NCBI GenBank assembly: GCA_038087015.1
Contig: JASBNA010000022.1
Coordinates: 62,001-126,000 of the forward strand
Direction: 5' to 3'
DNA: 64,000 bases
Source of the DNA: Cerrena zonata
Lineage: Eukaryota; Basidiomycota; Agaricomycetes; Polyporales; Cerrenaceae
Positions 1 to 8,990 of this stretch are shown in pieces. Below the pieces are notes generated by a model. That model saw only the letters and a list, made by a program, of their open reading frames with translations, did not search any database and was not told where the DNA came from. Positions within the stretch are counted from its first letter, which is position 1. Every line of letters starts with the position of its first letter. The translations under genes and the position numbers were made by a program.

Positions 1-673
1 GATGTCTTCTTTCATTCTCGGAAACGTGCCTCTGATGACCGCCCTTACGCCCCACACCCCCTACATCCACTTTGTATCTAGAAGGGTCATGCACGTTTCC
101 GAAATCTTCCTTTCTTATCTTCATCTATCTTGCCCTCCCATTTATCCATATATTCTTGATTTACTACTCACTATTCTTCACGACCCTCGGACCCCTCGTC
201 GACTTCCACTTGGAATCAAGACGTAGGACTCAATTTTCACGTTTCCTTATGCTTCAAACCTTTACGCACCCCCTTGTTCCCCCTTTTTTTGGTCGTCTTG
301 CTTAACGTCGCTTTGTGTTTTCTGTTTTTACCTATATTCGGATTCTTGGTTGATAAAAAATTCTTGTCTTAGTCTGTATTGTGTTTTTTTTTGCTTACTT
401 GTTTGTTTTACTTACCCACCCCCCGGAAATGTGTACTGTATTACCTGGTGTAACAGGTTTTTTTTTTCCAGATTGGGTGTGAGCTGTCGGATCGAACGGG
501 GAGACGGTGTCGTCCGGTGTAGGCCCAGTTCCGCCTCTAGCCCACCGAGAAGTCGGACGTTCTCTATAATAGACTTCTATTACTGGTCTCGGATTCCTCG
601 GTTTCGCGTGTTTTGCGGCGTTCATGGTGAGAGAAACTTGTTTGTGACTACCTGTGTCCAAGCCTAGGAGATG
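1..673 (+). repeat. Left arm of a large imperfect inverted repeat
   Basis: This stretch reappears as reverse complement at about 3463-3955. Shared landmarks are TTCTCGGAAACGTGCCTCTG near position 15, TTCTCTATAATAGACTTCTA near 560 and CAAGCCTAGGAGATG at 659-673. The arms differ by many substitutions and the right arm is shorter, so the duplication is old. A third, direct copy of the inner half lies at about 6930-7260. The outer edge may extend beyond the window. No convincing protein-coding gene was found in it. Confidence 0.85.
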
Positions 674-1032
674 GGTAGTTTGGTTTGGAGCGATGTTCTG
701 ACCATAGCCGAGTAGTTGTCTGCAGCAAATATAGGTATTAGTATGTATCGCAATACATATACCAATGCAAGAACGCTTCTCTGTTCATACAACAACATCC
801 TTTAGTATTAGGCTGTATCGATATCATACTGTTGGTGCGTCAATCTGCCAAGGACGTCCTTGGGTGCGTGCAACGCAAGTATTTGAAGCTGGTGTACCGT
901 TACTGAACCCCCAGGATCCTCCTCCTCGTCTCATCTGCCTTACTCTCGTTAAGGTATTGCGAAAACCTCCTTACGTCTGGGTAAATATTGATATAACGAT
1001 CTCTTGACGTTCAGCTAGGAACTCCTTCAAAA

Positions 1033-2488
1033 ATGTCGAACGCTCTCATTGGCGAACCGTACGAATCGGAATTGGACCATGACATGCTGGTCGAGGGCAG
1101 GACGTTAGAGGAAATGATGTCTAACTCCTCATACTCTCTATCCATGCATGACTCATCCCTCGAGGACCGACCTATGACTAGGATCGACCCGGTAGTCGAT
1201 AATTTGGATGTGCAAAGTCTTGCAGCTCCTGACCAGTATGTTTTTCTATTTACCTTGGCGATCACTCCTCTGACGATGATGGTTCTGGGGATATTACAGG
1301 CTCCCTTTGTTTCCTGCCAGTGGACGTCCTCGACTTCCGATCGAGATTTGCGAATATGTTATCGACTGGGCCTCAGCTCAACACCAAGCGCCCTTTCCCT
1401 ATTACAGTCACTACCAAGAAACGCTCTGTGCATGTACACTCGTTTGTCGATCATGGCGACCCCGCGCTCGGATGTATCTGTTCACAGAAGTCGACATATC
1501 CAGCAAAAATTTACCCGGATTTGCTGGTATACTCAGGAAGGAGCCTTATTTATCCTCATGCATGAATGAGCTAGTAATCCTATGCGATACACTCAAGCCG
1601 ATATCCTCATTATTTATCACTCAGAAATTGCAAAATCTCAAAATTCTCCGCATATATGATTTGGACTTAGGTCGAGAACATACATGGCTGCCAAGATCAG
1701 CGGCCTGTCGTTCCGTCAAAGATCTAGTTCTTTGGAAACTGGAGGAACGAAAGGTGTCGCGATTCATTCGATTTCTCAACTCCTTTCATTCCCTTGATAC
1801 CTTGGAAATTGATTTTGCATACAAATCTCTGGAGTACAATGGTCAAATCCTGCCGAAACCGGGTCGTATATCCTGTCATCCCCTAAAATCACTTCGCATC
1901 CGTCTAGTGCCAGGCGTGTCGAGGTTGCTGGACTGGTTTGTCAAAGCCGGATCATTCGTTGCATGTTTAAAGGAGCTCAAGTTGTACTGTTACAATTCCA
2001 GTGATAGGGCCAAATTTTGGTCATGTCTTGTAGGAGTGGCAGAGCTATTGCATCATTGTAGTGCTACAATTGGGACCCTTAAACTGATTTTCTACCACGC
2101 ACCCATGGTCAATGAGATTTCTGACCTTTGTAAGTTCATGACATGCTACTGTCTTGTTCAAATTAGGATTAACGATCTTCTCTTAGTTAACTTGGAGTCT
2201 TTCTCAAAATTGCAGGAATTGCATTATTGCGCGTCTTCTGATGTGATGTTGAAGTATATGGCTAGGCAGCTTGGTGCAGTCTCATCAGAGGTTGGTATTA
2301 AAACCATTATAATAGAGCGGGCTCCTCATGAGATTAAGAATGTCGAAGATATCTGTGGGTCTATTGATAGCATTTTGACTGGTGACAACTTCCCGTCACT
2401 AGCCAGATTTGAAGTCCCTTTAGATATCTTTCATTTATTTCCCAAATTACGGAAAGCTGGTATTTTGGAGAGGTGGAGCTACTCATAG
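1033..2488 (+). CDS. F-box protein, two exons, intact
   Basis: Exons 1033-1235 and 1300-2488 are joined by a 64 nt GT-AG intron and give 463 residues. Exon 1 encodes an acidic, serine-rich leader of about 67 residues. Exon 2 opens with an F-box-like segment (RLPIEICEYVIDWASA, then LCACTLVCRSWRPRARMYLF) and continues as a leucine-rich, repeat-like region without clear catalytic motifs. Proteins of this layout are very numerous in Agaricomycetes and are thought to act as substrate adaptors of SCF ubiquitin ligases; the substrate cannot be read from the sequence. The gene sits between two inverted-repeat arms, and a deleted relative lies at 7424-7960. The start is the first ATG of an exon that stays open to the donor site. 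F-box assignment is by pattern only. Confidence 0.75.
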
Positions 2489-2856
2489 ATTGATAATAAA
2501 ACCATGGCTTTAAATATACATGTTGAACTATACTTATATTCATATCCTGCTTAATTCTTTTTATATGATTCACTCCTATAGGTGGACCTCGCTCACTGTA
2601 GTAGCATGTAGCCTGTCCATTCACTGCAGCAGGGCGATTTTTGAGTAACTAGATTCTCAGAGGATAACGAAATATTCGATAACTTGTGTGCCTTTATTAT
2701 CTTCGTGCGAGTCGCTACAGCCATCGCCATCGTCATCGCTTTGCCATATTTGACCACCACTGTGTGGGTCGGTTAGAAAACATCCTTGTTTGTCTTATCG
2801 ATCGAGATAGATTACACGTCCTATACTAGTTCGGGTAGACAGACAGAACCTATACA

Positions 2857-2874
2857 TCTCTCTCTCTCTCTCTC
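2857..2874 (+). repeat. (CT)n microsatellite
   Basis: An uninterrupted run of nine TC units. Confidence 0.9.
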
Positions 2875-3069
2875 ATTTCGATCAAATGTGGGGGTTCAAA
2901 CTCCCGTTCTCTGCAACCTTTCAAAATTGTTTTAGTGGAGAAAAGCTCGAGTTCAGAATCACGCAGCACCTCCTGAGTTCTTTCCTGTCTCTTCTGGCTA
3001 TTAGGATTCAAGCCGGTTCGATTCATTGCGTAATGGCAAGCTTGCATATGTACATTGTTTCCGACCGGG

Positions 3070-3087
3070 CTCTCTCTCTCTCTCTCC
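3070..3087 (+). repeat. (CT)n microsatellite
   Basis: A second CT run about 200 bp from the first, in the same orientation. Confidence 0.9.
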
Positions 3088-3462
3088 TTTTCGCGTTGCA
3101 CATTGGCCTTGTATGTGATCCGAAGCAGCCATTGCAGATCGCTACACTCGACATCCACCGAAGAAGCAATGTCACAAATCGGGGTGTACGGAAAGGGAAA
3201 CGCAACAATGGGGATATAGACGAAGGTGATGAACTTGATTTGAAGGGTGCAGGATATTGATCGATTGAGGTGCCGTGATCCCGTAGTTTACATGGACAAG
3301 AGGGCCTGAGTGAAAAAGGACGAGAACAGTGTAAACCTTGATTTTATTGACCATTAGAATTAGAATACTGATCAAGCCTGGAGAGGTACAATTCCAACGA
3401 GCGACGCTGGTGTACGCTAATACATTCTGCCCCAATGTAGCGCTCTTTTATCCTCAACATCA

Positions 3463-3955
3463 TCTCCTAGGCTTGGACATAGGTAGTCACAAACAAATCC
3501 GAGACCAACGATAGAAGTCTATTATAGAGAACGTGCGACTTCTCGGTGGGCTAGGGGCGGAATCGAGCCTGCAATGGAAGACGCCGTCTCTCCACTCGAT
3601 CCAACAGGTCATATCCAATCTGAAGAAAAACGGGAATACAGTACACATTTACGGGGGTGGTAAGTAAAACAAGCAAGTGAGCGAGAGAATGATACAGACT
3701 AAAGCAATGATTGTTCATCAATTAGGAATTCGAGAAACGTAAGAAACGTTGAAGTTGGGTCCCGCGTTCGACTCCAAGGTCGTCAAAAATAGTAAGTGGT
3801 AAATCAGAATACAGAATATATGGATAAACACGAGCACAAGAGAGATGAAGATATTTAAAGATTCGGAAACGTGTATGACCTTCTAGATACAAGGTAAATG
3901 TAGGGTGTGAGGTGTAAAGCGGACATCAGAGGCACGTTTCCGAGAATGAAGGGAA
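3463..3955 (-). repeat. Right arm of the inverted repeat
   Basis: The reverse complement matches positions about 10-673. CATCTCCTAGGCTTG at the inner edge pairs with CAAGCCTAGGAGATG at 659-673, and CAGAGGCACGTTTCCGAGAA at the outer edge pairs with the window start. The arm is shorter than the left one because of several deletions. With the left arm it frames a central segment of about 2.8 kb holding the F-box gene. Confidence 0.85.
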
Positions 3956-4079
3956 ACATAAGAGGTACCGTGAGTGAAGGTAAAGTAATGATAAGAAAAG
4001 CAGCCCGTGATTTAAGATACAACCGACCGTCAGCGACCTATATGTAAGAAAATAGAACCTGACGTCGATTAGCCTTTCC

Positions 4080-5445
4080 TCGTATCTTCATCTTCAACAA
4101 ACTTGCTAGATTTTGGAGGTGGCAGCATATCCGGAGGAGGTAATGCACCATCCTCCCGTCCCCAAGACCAATCTTCTAGTCCAAGTACGGAGATCCTATG
4201 CTCAAGCCAACAGCGACGGATCTTTTCTCGAGACGGCTCCTCCCACCCCCAATCCTAGAAGGAAAATCAAATCCAGGCGAAGATCTAGAGTCGAACGCAT
4301 TTGGCGTACTCTGCATATGCGAGTAAGGAGTTGCAGGTGTACAGGTAGGTACAGTATTACAGGGCTACTGGAGATTTAGTCCGGTCTTTCGACTCGGCGA
4401 CTATGTGTAGACGCACTGCGACTGATAGGTGAAGGTACTTTACTTGACGAGAGCGGTGAACCATCATGCATCATTCTTAGTGTAAGTGGGGACAGGCTTC
4501 GTGGGTATGCGTTGGTTTGGATGGGCGGGGGGCACCAACAGGAGTGAAGGGGGCCTGAGGTCCCGGTAGTAGACAGAATACGTCTATCGCGGGTTCGTCG
4601 ACAATTGGAATGAGTAGAGGAGGAGGTGAAATCCAAATGGATTCTGAGCACTGTACAGACTGTGAGGCCGAGGACCTGTGATAGGTGAGGGGAGCAGTCC
4701 TGATTTACTCCTTAGTCGAATTTTCCTTCGCAATAGCGACGTGACCCTCTTCTTGCAACAGAGATCGCTATTGAATCCATGCTTTGGTTATCGATTCGTT
4801 TGACATCACCGACAATGCACCACTTATGTTTGGATCATTTGACCTGCCTAGCACACCATTACGGTGCTCCTCCTGCAACATGATAAGAACCGGAGGAAGA
4901 AGAGGAAGCCGATGATGGCTGCGACAAGGACGATACCCCAATGACACTTCCAGCGAAGGAACCTACAATACGGTTGCCAGAGGTCGTTGGTAGCACCAAT
5001 AGCAACAGCAGCAGTAGTCGAGAAACCGCTGACGGGGACGGTGGAAGAGCTGAGGGTGTTAGACGGGAGAGATCGGTGCCGTTTGTAACTGTGAATGGAG
5101 AAGAGGTGGCAGGCCGGGGAAGAGTTCAGATGCTATAGTCCGAGCAATGTACGTTCCACCTAGAAGGTCGATTGAAACCCAAGCGTAGGAATGCGAGAGA
5201 CCGGGGTCTGGAAAGGGACCGAACTGACACACATAGAATCCTTGTCATCGATAAGATGAGCTGAGAAAGTAGTTTGTGACAAGAAGAGTGAGATCGTGCA
5301 GACTGTCAGAAGTGGACGATGACCCAGAGGAACATGTGGTCATGTCTTGAGATTCATTGAAGCTGAGAAAGGGCATAGTGGAGATGCCGAAGGAGTTAGG
5401 GAGGGCGGATCGGGAGAGTGTGTTGAAAGAGCGAGGTAGGTTCAT
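4080..5445 (-). pseudogene. Decayed gene for a serine-rich single-TM protein
   Basis: Minus-strand coding traces are spread over all three frames. From 5445 a start-like exon reads MNLPRSFNTLSRSALPNSFG. Around 5060-4860 a Ser/Thr-rich stretch leads to a hydrophobic helix with Cys/Trp at its border (WKCHWGIVLVAAIIGFLFF, then CCRR). From 4560 to 4090 a Pro/Ser-rich tail contains APFTPVGAPRPS and THSRRVE. This order (extracellular Ser/Thr segment, one helix, Cys-rich juxtamembrane part, Pro-rich tail) is common among Agaricomycete single-pass membrane proteins. The pieces are separated by stops and frame changes that simple introns do not repair, so I read it as a pseudogene. An intact gene with many unrecognised introns is the less likely alternative. 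Confidence 0.45.
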
Positions 5446-5611
5446 TTATGGTGAAAGGGACGAGGATAACTCAATTGAAGAAGTGAGCAAGTTCGGCGTT
5501 CAGCGTTCAACCCAAGCCCGGCCCGGCTGCCGATCCTCCATTGTGAGTCGAAGATAGTAGATGTTGGAAGGAAACTTTCTGCATGGTTCGTCGTAGTTTT
5601 CCTCATTTATC

Positions 5612-5682
5612 TACCCTCACTCATCAGCTCTCGCAGTACTTACCTTCCCTCACTTATTAGTTCTCGCAATACTACAGGTTCG
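5612..5682 (+). repeat. Short diverged tandem duplication (unit about 33 bp)
   Basis: CCCTCACTCATCAGCTCTCG followed by CAGTACTTACC is repeated immediately downstream as CCCTCACTTATTAGTTCTCG followed by CAATACTACAG. It lies just upstream of the decayed minus-strand gene. Confidence 0.7.
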
Positions 5683-5689
5683 CTCTAAC

Positions 5690-6466
5690 TCATCTATCCG
5701 ACCCGCTATTCCATTCCACCCACGCATAATCTTGCCGAACACATTTCTTAACACACAACCATACCATCCCCCGCTCTGTCACTCCCTACCTTTGACGAAG
5801 TCCCACTTGAATTCGTCAGCGTGGCCTCGACTTTCAATAACAACACTTCCGCCTGATCTTCATCTAAGTGGAAATGATACAAGTTGAATTCTCATCGAAC
5901 ACATTTGATACTGTCATATACAGTACTCCATGAACAAGGGTCGCGTATATGCGTTCGAGTCGTGGACCGTTAGCAGGGAGCTGTTGTCTGCAGGAGCATC
6001 TGGTTGGATGGACAATTCCAGTCGGTGGTCTGAACCACGAAGGTCATACTACAATACCTCCAAATTCTGAGGTCCCAAATTGGAAGAAACTAGTAAGTGG
6101 CTCTCGCTTGCACCAACAGGAGTCGAAAATGCAACACTCACTGTCGTATATATCATCAATATAAGGTTGATTCCGGAAACCTAGAACAGAGGTGGCTTCC
6201 TTATGCAACGTGTAATCATTCTGCCTTCGCTCTGATGTGGTCTGCTCTTCGCAGAATTCGAACATCGGTGGTGCTTCGTTGCCCACTGTCGTCTGTGATG
6301 TCAAGCGAACGAGGCCTATAACAGCGGATTCCATGGCCGTGATCACTGTTGCGAGCAACATCCCAATCATCTCTACATTCGGGCAGAGGACAAGTCAGTC
6401 AAGGTGTACGTTGGGGCGGCCGCTCCTCTCGCCTATTGCAGGTCAATAGCCCTCACAGGCCATATA
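5690..6466. other. Spacer; weak minus-strand coding traces only
   Basis: A minus-strand open frame at 6370-6044 contains a hydrophobic stretch (MIGMLLATVITAMESAVIG) followed by a polar acidic tail, resembling the end of a membrane protein. No exon joins it in frame to neighbouring sequence. It may be another gene relic. No gene is called. Confidence 0.3.
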
Positions 6467-6766
6467 ATGCTTACAATATCAATATGCTTCGCCATCCTTT
6501 GCTTCCTTTTGCAGTTGGAACTCTCAAGCTGTGCCATAGCCGTACCTACACCCGAGGATCGAACGTCAGAGGCTTTTCCACCACAGCCTCCACTTACTTC
6601 AACCGTCGCCAATGTTCCCTGGGTGGTCGGTTTTTTTCCCACTACGGACTTAGCTCATCCCTTTGTTACTCTTATTGGTCCGAGACTTCTCATGAATCAT
6701 TCGTTGTCCACTCAAATAAATCCCCGCTTACAAAGGCGAGATGTGAGGAAGTCTGCTCCTCCGTAG
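6467..6766 (+). CDS. Possible small secreted protein, hypothetical
   Basis: An uninterrupted 99-residue frame starts at an ATG and opens with a good signal-peptide-like hydrophobic core (ISICFAILCFLLQLELSS) followed by CAIAVPTPED, where cleavage after Ala would be plausible. The remainder is Pro/Ser-rich, has one N-glycosylation sequon (NHS) and ends in basic residues. It has no recognisable domain and few cysteines, unlike many effector-type proteins. It lies in the degraded repeat-rich region, so it may be a chance frame. Confidence 0.25.
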   Translation: MLTISICFAILCFLLQLELSSCAIAVPTPEDRTSEAFPPQPPLTSTVANVPWVVGFFPTTDLAHPFVTLIGPRLLMNHSLSTQINPRLQRRDVRKSAPP

Positions 6767-6929
6767 GACGGTTCACCTGCTTCACCGAATTCTTCGAGTG
6801 ACATACCTTCACTGAAGTGGGTCGACCCGTGGTTGGCTTGAACGAATAGAACGATGAAAATCCACGTCTACCAAACCCCCATTTACCCCTTACACTCGTA
6901 TACAGTACATCCTGTACACCTACGTGAAC

Positions 6930-7260
6930 AGCTGTGAAACTGCGTTCGTTCTGTCAGGAGAATATGTGTGGTGTCCCTAGTCCGTTGTTTTTTTCGTCTT
7001 GTTTGTGGGTTTGTTCATTTCACCCTTTGGGATTCTTGGCTAATTATACCGTCTTACTTGCTTGCCTACTCAGTCTCGGAGATGTGTATTATATTACCCA
7101 ATGTAATATATTTCTTCCAGTCGGATGTCGGATCTAAACTCAAACAGCATTTTCTATTGCTACTCTCGGATTCTTCGATTTCGTGCTTTTTGTGTGTCGT
7201 TCATGGTAAGAAAATTTAGTCCATACTTTTCTGTGCTTTGGACTGGGAGATAAGGATAGG
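6930..7260 (+). repeat. Third, direct copy of the repeat-arm sequence
   Basis: It aligns in the same orientation with about 340-660. Shared landmarks are GGGATTCTTGGCTAAT versus GGATTCTTGGTTGAT, GCTTACTTGTTTG versus ACTTGCTTGCCTACT, and the run ending CTCGGATTCTTCGATTTCGTG versus CTCGGATTCCTCGGTTTCGCG. Homology continues weakly downstream into the 5' flank of the F-box relic, so this is the beginning of one segmental duplication. Confidence 0.7.
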
Positions 7261-7423
7261 CCGTTTGACCTGGCTTTCACGGTTGTCTCTTGGTCTAGAC
7301 TAACGTTCCGATGACACATCAGTGGTTCCTTGCAGTAAATTTAGATAGTATCAATACCTCGATGTGGTTGTGTCTCCTGATTTATCCATACAAGATCATG
7401 CATCGGGACTGCACTGGTGGCGC

Positions 7424-7960
7424 GTCGATCTGTCAATGACAACCTTCGATGCACGTAACACAGGTATTTAAGGACTAGTGTACCGCTGGCGCTACTGATA
7501 GCTCAGGATCTCCCTCTTCTTGCCCCTTCCCGAGTCAGCTCAGGGTATTTCCGAAAATACTTTTGTCTCCGAGTCGAAACTATATTTATATGATGATGCA
7601 TGTAGATTCAACCAGCAGCATCCTCACATACTGGCAAGCCGTACGTACTACGCATCAGGATCGGACTACTACGTACCAGCCGGGGACAGGATAACAACGT
7701 CTAGATCTCTGTACCTCCCAAAGCCCGCGGATACCTCATCCTCCCAAGATCCATCTATGTTCAGGATCGAGTCAAGTGTTGATGTCTTAGCCGCGACCAG
7801 TCTGGCGGATCTTGACCGGTATGTTTCTCCGCTTACCTCGGAAACTCCTCATCTGACGATGATGGTTCTGGGCATGCTACAGGCTGGCCTTATCTTCTGC
7901 ACCCCCTCGACTTCCCAAATCTACAGAAAGCTGGTATCCTGGAACCTATATGATTGATTG
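7424..7960 (+). pseudogene. F-box gene copy with the F-box body deleted
   Basis: This is a diverged duplicate of 840-2520. The 5' flank (GCGTCGATCTGTCAA versus GCGTCAATCTGCCAA), the end of exon 1 (SLADLDR versus SLAAPDQ) and the first intron (GACGATGATGGTTCTGGG is identical in both) are all present. Shortly after the acceptor, at CGACTTCC, the copy jumps to CCCAAATCTACAGAAAGCTG, which is the last part of the intact gene. Relative to the intact copy about 1104 bp (1339-2442) is missing, removing almost the whole F-box protein. The break falls at a shared TTCC. A 1 nt insertion after the junction then shifts the C-terminal frame. Confidence 0.8.
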
Positions 7961-8322
7961 TCTAGATGTGGTTATGAAACCAAGTTTATTGAAATGATTT
8001 ATTCTCTTTAGGTTATAGTCATACCGCTATTCATACCCATGCTCCATCTAGTCATTGCACACGTAGTACCTTCGTCACTCCATTATTCTTTCTATTCCCG
8101 CTCTATTCCTATTCTCGATGTGCATGATAGTACTACCTCATGTATCTCACTGCACGTTCTTTATGCTATGAGCTGTACCTTGCTATATACAAAGCAACCT
8201 TGCTGGAAATAGCTGGCAATACGTCTATAGGAATGCAAGCTAAGCCGTAACTTGTCCGAAGTTCGTTCACTTCCCTCCTGGGTACATTTAAGACTTGTTA
8301 CATCAGATCAAAAAGGTATCTG
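7961..8322. other. Spacer without recognised features
   Basis: The first 50 bp or so still align with the 3' flank of the intact F-box gene. The rest shows no gene or repeat that I recognise. Confidence 0.5.
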
Positions 8323-8330
8323 CTAGCAAC
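8323..8330 (+). repeat. Target-site duplication, left copy (CTAGCAAC)
   Basis: The 8 bp sequence directly before the left terminal inverted repeat is repeated exactly at 8859-8866. An 8 bp duplication is the hallmark of hAT-superfamily insertion. Confidence 0.9.
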
Positions 8331-8858
8331 AGGACCCCCGGCAATCCGCCATAATGTTATATTCCAGGTGCGGACGGATTTGGTCGGTTTCAACCCCCTA
8401 TGTTATACTCTTTTAAGGACGGATTGGCGGAATTTCTGGCTGACGTTATATCCATCAGACCGACGAAAATGTCTTATGTGGTCGAAGGTCGTATCCCTCG
8501 AAGGACGGATTGAAGTTCCCAGCACTGTCCTTCGGAAAATTTCTCTCGTTACTATCGGCCCTGCTAGTGATGTAACCCTCTATCCAATGTGATGGATGGC
8601 CGACATGATTGGGTTGACCATGATAAGGCCCATATTGCTAGCGAGCCTTCCTCTGATGTGCCGGTTTTGAGGTTGTATCCTATAAAAAGGACGAATGAAC
8701 CACACCGTTGAGCCTGTACTCCAATATCGGACGGAAAGTATGCCAAAATAAGGGGGTATACCCCAATTCGGACGTTTGAACGCTGAAACATAGAGGACGG
8801 ATTGCCCCAAAAATTGAGTTTTCGGAGTATAACATTGTAGTGAGTTGCCGGGGGTCCT
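8331..8858. mobile_element. hAT-like non-autonomous DNA transposon (MITE), complete
   Basis: The 528 bp element starts with AGGACCCCCGGCAA (8331-8344) and ends with the perfect reverse complement TTGCCGGGGGTCCT (8845-8858). The inverted similarity continues imperfectly inward to an AATGTTATATTCC-like segment at about 8353. It is flanked by exact 8 bp direct repeats CTAGCAAC. Inside, the motif GGACGG(A) recurs in subterminal positions (8372, 8417, 8503, 8729, 8795), as expected of transposase-binding subterminal repeats in hAT elements. There is no transposase gene, so mobilisation would need an enzyme from elsewhere. Nearly intact ends suggest a fairly recent insertion. Confidence 0.88.
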
Positions 8859-8866
8859 CTAGCAAC
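8859..8866 (+). repeat. Target-site duplication, right copy (CTAGCAAC)
   Basis: Exact repeat of 8323-8330 immediately after the right terminal inverted repeat. Confidence 0.9.
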
Positions 8867-8990
8867 ACCCTCACTGACACATGGAGCGCCAAGTTTGCCT
8901 TCCGAATTTACTCAAAAATGGACCTCAGCTTCTCACTAACAAAACCCAGTCTAAGGATCTAACATCACAACATAAATATAGTACATGGTG

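Larger units (their letters stand above)
2489..3462. other. Non-coding spacer with two CT microsatellites
   Basis: This is the 3' flank of the F-box gene up to the right repeat arm. Short open frames on both strands overlap each other and show no protein family. The only structure seen is two CT dinucleotide runs, annotated separately. Confidence 0.6.

Noticed and set aside
395..661. 88-codon open frame on the minus strand inside the left repeat arm
   Set aside because: The frame is broken in the right arm and in the third copy, so it is not conserved between repeats.
3000..3030. tRNA-like T-arm sequence GGTTCGATTC
   Set aside because: No matching A box, acceptor stem or anticodon arm could be placed around it.
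2886..3158. Overlapping open frames on both strands between the CT runs
   Set aside because: Composition is driven by the microsatellites; no family similarity and no splice support.
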